NCBI RefSeq assembly: GCF_000424305.1
Contig: NZ_AUJQ01000004.1
Span: 248,001-312,000, forward strand
Direction: 5' to 3'
Source: Pseudobutyrivibrio ruminis AD2017
GTDB taxonomy: Bacteria > Bacillota > Clostridia > Lachnospirales > Lachnospiraceae
Length of the DNA stretch: 64,000 bases
The notes under the pieces are model-generated. The model saw nothing but the letters and a program-made list of their open reading frames with translations, was not told the origin of the DNA and ran no database searches. Shown in pieces: positions 58,352 through 64,000 of this stretch; within the stretch, counting starts at the first letter, position 1; the number at the start of each line of letters is the position of its first letter. Made by a program: the position numbers and the translations under genes.

Positions 58352-58531
58352 CCCTATCCAATGACTGTTATTTTCATGTTCAAGTTTCCTTCCTGAATCA
58401 TCCTTCCGTTACTTCCCTTCGCATCAAACGGTAAGGCCTGTGCCAAATCGTATGATGGAGAATTGGTCCGAAAGCGTATGGACAATTCTTTTTGTTTTAT
58501 ATCTTAGTTATCGGATGATTCGCCGGAAACT

Positions 58532-60007
58532 TTATATTTTGCTTATGCTTTTTCTTGAAATCTGTAGTATCTCATGGAGAATATTTTTGGTAATCTCCAT
58601 ATCATTTTCGCATTCCTTATTAATGTTAATGCTTGATTCAGATGATGCTGCAACCTCCTCAGATGTAGCCGAAAGATTGCTGATGGCATCCATAACCTTA
58701 CTATTTGCATCTACGCAGCCTTCTACATTATCAGAAATAGCTGCAACACGGCGTCCAAGGTCTGTAACCTTTTCCAAAATAATTTCGAACTTTTCACCTG
58801 TTTCAACAATCATTTCACCCTGCTTAGTTGCAGAGTCAACACTTCGCTGCATGTTGGTAGATGCTGTATTTACACGGTTGATAAGCTCATCAATTGTGGA
58901 TTCGATTTCCTCTGCAGATTCCTTTGTGTGCTCAGAAAGAGCTCTGATTTCATCAGCAACAACAGCAAAGCCTTTACCTGCCTCACCAGCTCTGGCCGCT
59001 TCTATTGAAGCATTTAATGCAAGCAGATTGGTCTGGCCTGAAATATCAAGGATGGTCCCTACAATATCCTTAACGGTGGCGGCAGAACCCTGAAGCTCCT
59101 CTGTCATGGTAGCTGTCTCAGCATTGATTGTGGATGCTTCGTTTGATTTTTCTCTAAGCTCTTTAATGAGGGCATTACCCTCGCTGATATTTTCTGTAAC
59201 CTCTTCCGAATTCTTGCGCATTGCTCTGGTTTGATGAGCAATCTGATCCAGGGATTCAGTAATGTTTGAATTCATTTCAGTCTGAGTCTGAATAGCCTCT
59301 GCTGTCAAAGTGATAGACTGACTAATCTGTTCAGCGGATTCAGCACTGGAATTAACCTTTTCAGCCAAAGCCTCCATTGCATCATTAGCATCTTCCAACT
59401 TAGCTGCGATCTGATTTCCAGTGGAAGTCATAATCTTAGCACTTTCCTCCTGCTTTTCTGCTGCGGCCTCTATCTCTTCTATTGTCTCATGATTTTGTCT
59501 TTCATTAAGTCTCACGTACACGATACTCATGAAAGAAACTAAAATCATAAATACAGCATCTGTAAGAACTGCCCAGTGGCGGTCTGCCACTTCTACTGAA
59601 TATCTATAAAAAAGTGGGACGTACAAAATATTAATAACTATTGTTGCCACTGACGCAATGATAGTTACTGTAGTATCTGTAAACAATAGAGAATTCATAA
59701 GAATTACTGGACCAAAGGCCCACATATAAGTGATATGAACAGAGCCTATCATGGTAACAAAATAGCTACACACCAGGCATCCCATCAATATATATCTGCC
59801 CCTAGTCCTTCGTCTATATCGGGCAAATCCGTAAATACTGATGACAAAAACAATCGCCTGGCATGTAGCCATAAATGCAGTGTTAACGAATCCAACTCTT
59901 TGATCCGCATAAAGGATTGTTGCCATCAGTTGAAATACTTGGACAATTACCGCGAACCAAAAGGCTAATTTGTTACTTTCAAAAATATGTTTATCTTTTA
60001 AACTCAT
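58532..60007 (-). CDS. Methyl-accepting chemotaxis protein without an extracellular sensor
   Basis: 491 aa. About six membrane helices occupy residues 12-170 with only short loops and no large outer ligand-binding domain. The cytoplasmic signalling domain runs from 185 to the end; the hairpin tip [31 protein letters not shown] is perfectly conserved. Such receptors often sense membrane-borne, cytoplasmic or energy-related cues. No HAMP domain is obvious. It would feed the flagellar machinery encoded in this window. Confidence 0.93.
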   Translation of the reverse strand: MSLKDKHIFESNKLAFWFAVIVQVFQLMATILYADQRVGFVNTAFMATCQAIVFVISIYGFARYRRRTRGRYILMGCLVCSYFVTMIGSVHITYMWAFGPVILMNSLLFTDTTVTIIASVATIVINILYVPLFYRYSVEVADRHWAVLTDAVFMILVSFMSIVYVRLNERQNHETIEEIEAAAEKQEESAKIMTSTGNQIAAKLEDANDAMEALAEKVNSSAESAEQISQSITLTAEAIQTQTEMNSNITESLDQIAHQTRAMRKNSEEVTENISEGNALIKELREKSNEASTINAETATMTEELQGSAATVKDIVGTILDISGQTNLLALNASIEAARAGEAGKGFAVVADEIRALSEHTKESAEEIESTIDELINRVNTASTNMQRSVDSATKQGEMIVETGEKFEIILEKVTDLGRRVAAISDNVEGCVDANSKVMDAISNLSATSEEVAASSESSININKECENDMEITKNILHEILQISRKSISKI

Positions 60008-60056
60008 ATTCCGCCTCCTGTGTCCCTTTGAAGACAGAATATAATCATTCTAAATT

Positions 60057-61583
60057 TTACGCAACGGATTTCACAGAATCTTTAGACTTTGCAGCCTGCT
60101 TTTTCTCGTAGCGTGTGTAAATAATATATGCAACTAAACCAAAGATTACAGGACCACTAAGTGACCAGATTGTAGTCTTGATATCGCCATCTAATGCTGG
60201 CTGAATAATTGCAAATGCGTTAGCAAAGATGAGAAGTAATGTGACGATTACACTCCAGATATTTGCTGACTTCTGAGTCTTGAATACTACGAAGCTTCTA
60301 TCAACATTCTCCATCTTCTTAAACTTAGGGAATGCCATTGATATGAATGTGTAAGGTACTGTCATACCAACGTTAACCATTGCAGTAAGGATTAAGAAGA
60401 ACTGCTGCATTGTATCTCCACCAAATGAAACGAGGAAAATCATAATACAAACAATTGCACACTGAATCCACATAGCGTTCTTTGGCATACCGTCCTTTTC
60501 TATTACGCCCATCTTACCTGGCCATAATTCAGCTGGTGTACCATCGATAATCTGCTTAAGTGGTGAATATACTAATGTAAACATAGCTCCCATAAGTGCA
60601 AGAAGCATGATAAGAGCGTAAACTCTAGCGAAGCCGTGAGCAAGTGCAATCTGAGTAGCCTCTGTAGCACCGAATGCTCTACCGAATGCTGCAGCAAAGT
60701 TTGACATGATTACGTATGAAACATTGCCAAGTGTGATGTTATCTGCACCAAGAATCTGATTATAGTTTGTGAATGAACCTACAAGCATGATAAGGAATGC
60801 ATAACCGATAACGATAACAAATGCTGCCATAACGATTCCCTTAGGGAAGTTCTTCTTAGGATTCTCTGTCTTATCAACAAGACCACCAACAGCTTCGATT
60901 CCGCCGTAAGCGAAAAGTGCATATACGATGAATGAGAGAATCATAATTGGGCTGCCTTGGTATGCCACATTAAGTGGAACTGTAAGAGATTCCATTCCTG
61001 CGAATGGCTGCTCTAATCTACCGTGACGAGCAATAATCATAACGATTGAACCAATAACAACCATGATGTTGATAGCAAGTACTGCTGTACCACCGATTGA
61101 TGTTACCTTACTGATTTTATCGATACCCTTTGAATCAAAGTATGTGATAAAAATAAAGAATACGATGGCCATAAGACCAAGTAATCTGGAGCCTGATAAA
61201 AGCTCTGATCCAAAGAATGACCAGTTTGCTGTACAATCCTCACCGAAGATAAGGTTTGATACAGGAACCCAAATACCTGATGAAACATTTACCATCCAAA
61301 GTACATAAGATGTGTACCACATAAATGTTCCGATAAATGCGTACTTAGGACCAACTGATTTTTCCATCCATGAGTACATACCGCCTGTTTCCTCACGGAA
61401 TGCAGAACCAAATTCTGCTACCATAAATGCAAATGGTATAAAGAATAATATTCCTGAAATTACAAACCATGGAATAGCTGCATATCCCATAAGATAATAA
61501 GAACGAGGAATATTATTAAATCCATAAACTGATGTGAATATCATCAGTATGAGGGACATAAGTCCAAGTTTCTTTTCTTTCAT
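60057..61583 (-). CDS. APC-superfamily amino-acid permease (YjeM-like)
   Basis: 508 aa with about twelve membrane helices. The N-terminus MSLILMIFTSVYGFNNIPRSYY, EETGGMYSWMEKSVG and the FAYGGIEAVGGLVDKTENPKKNFPKGI motif are typical of the APC family. The closest recollection is YjeM or glutamate/GABA-antiporter-like proteins. Substrate unknown. It has no operon partner in view and ends 49 bp before the chemoreceptor gene on the same strand. Confidence 0.9.
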   Translation of the reverse strand: MKEKKLGLMSLILMIFTSVYGFNNIPRSYYLMGYAAIPWFVISGILFFIPFAFMVAEFGSAFREETGGMYSWMEKSVGPKYAFIGTFMWYTSYVLWMVNVSSGIWVPVSNLIFGEDCTANWSFFGSELLSGSRLLGLMAIVFFIFITYFDSKGIDKISKVTSIGGTAVLAINIMVVIGSIVMIIARHGRLEQPFAGMESLTVPLNVAYQGSPIMILSFIVYALFAYGGIEAVGGLVDKTENPKKNFPKGIVMAAFVIVIGYAFLIMLVGSFTNYNQILGADNITLGNVSYVIMSNFAAAFGRAFGATEATQIALAHGFARVYALIMLLALMGAMFTLVYSPLKQIIDGTPAELWPGKMGVIEKDGMPKNAMWIQCAIVCIMIFLVSFGGDTMQQFFLILTAMVNVGMTVPYTFISMAFPKFKKMENVDRSFVVFKTQKSANIWSVIVTLLLIFANAFAIIQPALDGDIKTTIWSLSGPVIFGLVAYIIYTRYEKKQAAKSKDSVKSVA

Positions 61584-61751
61584 TACTAAATTCCTTACCT
61601 TAATAATTTATTCTACGTTTAATTTAATAAGCGCAATGTAAAGAATTATATCATGATTATGTTATAAATAGGCGGTATTATCCAAAGAAAATACAATGTG
61701 TTAGCACTTTAAACTTTTAAACTATAAAGCGTGAAAGATTAATACACTGAT
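61584..61751. other. Intergenic region, nothing firm
   Basis: AT-rich 168-bp gap between the permease start and the FtsX-type gene stop. No convincing promoter boxes, hairpin or small gene were seen. Confidence 0.5.
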
Positions 61752-64000
61752 TTACTCATTTGCCTTTAAGCTTGCAACCATATCTATCTTTTTAAGATTG
61801 CGAGACAATGCAATACTTGTTACAAACATAATTATAAGGGTACCTATTATGGCAATTAAGTAAGATGATAAATCTATGTTTGCAAAGAAGTCATAATTAT
61901 CGCCTATAGCATATTTAAACATGATATCTGTAAATTCAAACCCCAAAGGAAGACCGAATATGATTCCCACTATGGTAAGCCATAGATTCTGCTGCGTATA
62001 AACAAGTGCCAGCTTTTTAAACTTAAAGCCTAATACCTTCAATGTGGCAAACTGGTACATCTTCTCTGTAAGAGCAAGGATACCCATGTTGTAGATGATG
62101 ATAAATCCAAGTAAGGCTGATATAGCAATTAACAGTACTATCATGCTGCTTATCATTTCAAGCATTACATTCATCTGCTCCTTCAAAGATTCGATAGATG
62201 AAATGGTAGATACGCCATCTATATCTGAATCTGTCAGCTCACTTAGATCCTCATTGGTGTATATGGTATCGCAGACGTAATCCTCTCCTAATGCCTCAAA
62301 GGCTTTCCTTGTCATGGCAAACTGTTGGCTTTGAGGGTCTCTGTATGAAACTACAATCTTAGTTTCATACCAATCATTCTCTCCCATGATTCGCCATTTA
62401 ACTGTATCTCCTAATGAAAATCCATTATTCTTTAGAAGCTTTTCTGTTGCAAATAAGGCGCCTTCCTTATTTATATCTCCATCTGTGCTTCCTGGAATTC
62501 CATTGTTTATATCGTAGGTATTTGTATCATGATCAGAAACTCTTAAATACCCATCTGAATCATTTACTATGATAGCAGATGTGATAATGTCCCCATCCAA
62601 ATTCTTGTATTCAATGGCAACAGACTGACTGGTTGCGTCTCCATAGGCATCAAACAATTCATCTAATCTTTCATCTGATACATTTTCAGACAGTGTAAGC
62701 TTGTAGTTATATGCATTTATCTTGTCAAACTCCCATTCAAGATAATGATTCAAAGAATCCTGCATACCAAATGCCATTACTATAAGAAGTGTAGAGCCCA
62801 TGATACCAACTATAGCCATGATGCTTCTTGATTTACTTCTAAGAATATCACGTAGATTCCACTTTACAGAAAATGGAAGCTTTGCGCTAATTCCTTTACC
62901 GCCTTCTTTAGCCTTTATCTTTATATGAGGCACCTCAAGTCTAAGTGTCTGTGCTGGTGATTCTTTTAAAATGCTCTTAATTGATAGATAAGTAATTATC
63001 GTAATTACGATAATAATTACTACTGCAAGAATATAGTTTTTACTGAGAATACTTTTATGAGCATTTGGCAAATCAAACATGGATAATTCCATATTTAAAA
63101 ATGGCTGTCCAAGCAGTGGTCCCCCTATTACCAGTCCTAAAACTGCTGCTATAACACTTACCCAAAAGCCATAAGCAATGTAATGAAATGTTACTCTTCT
63201 ATTTCTAAATCCTAAAGCTTTTAGCGTACCAATCTGTACTCGCTGCTTCTTTACAAATCGGCTCATTGTGGTTACTACTGAAAGCCCTGCAATAAACACA
63301 AACAATACTGTAAACATTCCAGAATATGTGTCACCTTCTTCTGACTCAGATTTCAAGGTTGCATAAGATGTCCACACATCTCTGGCTGTAATTGCACTTA
63401 TTGATGCGCCCTCACTTTCATATAATTCGTTTTTAACTGTCTTTACTTTATTTTCAAATTCATCAAGCTCTTTTGAATTAATATATGGATTTGGTGCCAC
63501 ACCCTCTACATCCACTATAGCATTTGGATAGATGAAGCATTCCTCTAAATCAAAGTCTGAATCTAAGGCTTTTATAAATTCTTCTTTATCGGATACAGTA
63601 GCTTTTTTATCCTTTATCAGTCTGGCTTTTTCCAAAGCTGTCTCAAGGTCCACATCCTCATCAATTTCTAGCTGCTGCTTGATAAAATCTATATCAGCTC
63701 CCATGGCTGTGTATGCCTCTACAGCCTTCTCTATATCATCTACTGAATCAAGATATTCTACAATTTCATCTTCCTTAAGAATCTCGTCATAAAGATATTC
63801 CACAGGGAATTCATTCATGGACAAGTATGCCCAGCCATAATCTGCTGCATCCTGAAAGATAACAGTAGAATCAGATACTGTATATACGTGATCAGGTACA
63901 GATACAATACCTCTGACTGGCTCTGTAAACCCATAGCCTTCCACATAAAATGTGAGTTCATCTCCAACCTGGATATCTCTGGCCTTTGCAAAATAATTTC
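61752..64000 (-). CDS. FtsX-type ABC transporter permease, N-terminus cut by window edge
   Basis: The frame is open to the right edge; the internal GTG at 63944 is not a convincing start because coding continues upstream (FAKARDIQVGDELTFYVEG). About 749 residues are visible. Two FtsX/MacB-like permease cores each have three or four helices (around residues 215-330 and 620-745), separated by extracytoplasmic regions, the first acidic and coiled-coil-like. The end SLKANE is typical of this group. The partner ATPase should lie beyond the window. Substrate unknown; lipoprotein or peptide export is possible. Confidence 0.88.
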   Translation of the reverse strand, partial: NYFAKARDIQVGDELTFYVEGYGFTEPVRGIVSVPDHVYTVSDSTVIFQDAADYGWAYLSMNEFPVEYLYDEILKEDEIVEYLDSVDDIEKAVEAYTAMGADIDFIKQQLEIDEDVDLETALEKARLIKDKKATVSDKEEFIKALDSDFDLEECFIYPNAIVDVEGVAPNPYINSKELDEFENKVKTVKNELYESEGASISAITARDVWTSYATLKSESEEGDTYSGMFTVLFVFIAGLSVVTTMSRFVKKQRVQIGTLKALGFRNRRVTFHYIAYGFWVSVIAAVLGLVIGGPLLGQPFLNMELSMFDLPNAHKSILSKNYILAVVIIIVITIITYLSIKSILKESPAQTLRLEVPHIKIKAKEGGKGISAKLPFSVKWNLRDILRSKSRSIMAIVGIMGSTLLIVMAFGMQDSLNHYLEWEFDKINAYNYKLTLSENVSDERLDELFDAYGDATSQSVAIEYKNLDGDIITSAIIVNDSDGYLRVSDHDTNTYDINNGIPGSTDGDINKEGALFATEKLLKNNGFSLGDTVKWRIMGENDWYETKIVVSYRDPQSQQFAMTRKAFEALGEDYVCDTIYTNEDLSELTDSDIDGVSTISSIESLKEQMNVMLEMISSMIVLLIAISALLGFIIIYNMGILALTEKMYQFATLKVLGFKFKKLALVYTQQNLWLTIVGIIFGLPLGFEFTDIMFKYAIGDNYDFFANIDLSSYLIAIIGTLIIMFVTSIALSRNLKKIDMVASLKANE

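Noticed and set aside
1-64000. tRNA, rRNA, insertion sequence or prophage
   Set aside because: No cloverleaf or T-loop signature, rRNA segment, transposase or phage gene was recognised by eye; small RNAs cannot be excluded.

Overview
The window looks like a chromosomal segment from a motile, low-GC Gram-positive bacterium of the class Clostridia. A Lachnospiraceae member (Butyrivibrio/Pseudobutyrivibrio/Roseburia-like) is my best guess. This rests on gene content (cdaA-cdaR-glmM, FliW/CsrA, YvyF, YugP, GlcT-type antitermination, fruRKA-ptsHI) and on AGGAGG-type ribosome binding sites. It is an inference from protein families, not a database match. No rRNA, tRNA, CRISPR array or insertion sequence was recognised.

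Layout. (1) 1-15444, all on the minus strand. In transcription order: comF, yvyF, two unrecognised membrane proteins, cdaA-cdaR-glmM (c-di-AMP synthesis and amino-sugar supply for the wall), an HPr paralogue, leuA, the dTDP-rhamnose genes with a UDP-galactopyranose mutase (rfbD, rfbB, glf, rfbA, rfbC), and a large surface protein cut by the left edge. The spacers of this run are largely filled by long palindromic repeats. (2) 15460-17057: an orphan lipoprotein substrate-binding protein. (3) 17058-36463: a flagellar-export and filament region. It holds a FliD-like gene, two glycosyltransferases, an unknown small gene, flagellin, a FliT-like chaperone, fliS, fliD, flaG, csrA, fliW, flgL, two tandem flgK paralogues, flgN and flgM. 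Three sigma-28-type promoters (flgM, flaG, flagellin) are readable. Candidate CsrA sites lie in the flagellin, flaG and FliD-like leaders. (4) 36530-39705: a glucose-type PTS permease behind a RAT/terminator attenuator, followed by its antiterminator gene. (5) 39828-45392: a GntR-ABC operon, then coaBC and an ECF S component (probable pantothenate uptake). (6) 45619-47939: YugP protease, tRNA-dihydrouridine synthase and an MNT/HEPN pair. (7) 48030-53764: a fructose PTS regulon, fruR-fruK-fruA-ptsH-ptsI. (8) 53921-64000: a GGDEF-EAL-PAS-GGDEF protein, an aminotransferase, a chemoreceptor, an amino-acid permease and a large FtsX-type permease cut by the right edge.

The most unusual non-coding signal is in the 800-bp gap upstream of flagellin. 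Seven successive units each carry TTAAGT and ACTTAA in inverted orientation. In the last six units the start-to-start distance is exactly 29 bp (30 bp in the first), with unit periods of 50-61 bp. The array sits between the terminator of the upstream gene and the flagellin sigma-28 promoter. I know of no described element with this form.

Three families of intergenic palindromic repeats are also present. Family A is AT-rich with nested stems (six copies). Family B is GC-rich and about 131-137 bp (three copies). Family C has a CCTCATC...GAGAAGCC pattern (four or five copies).
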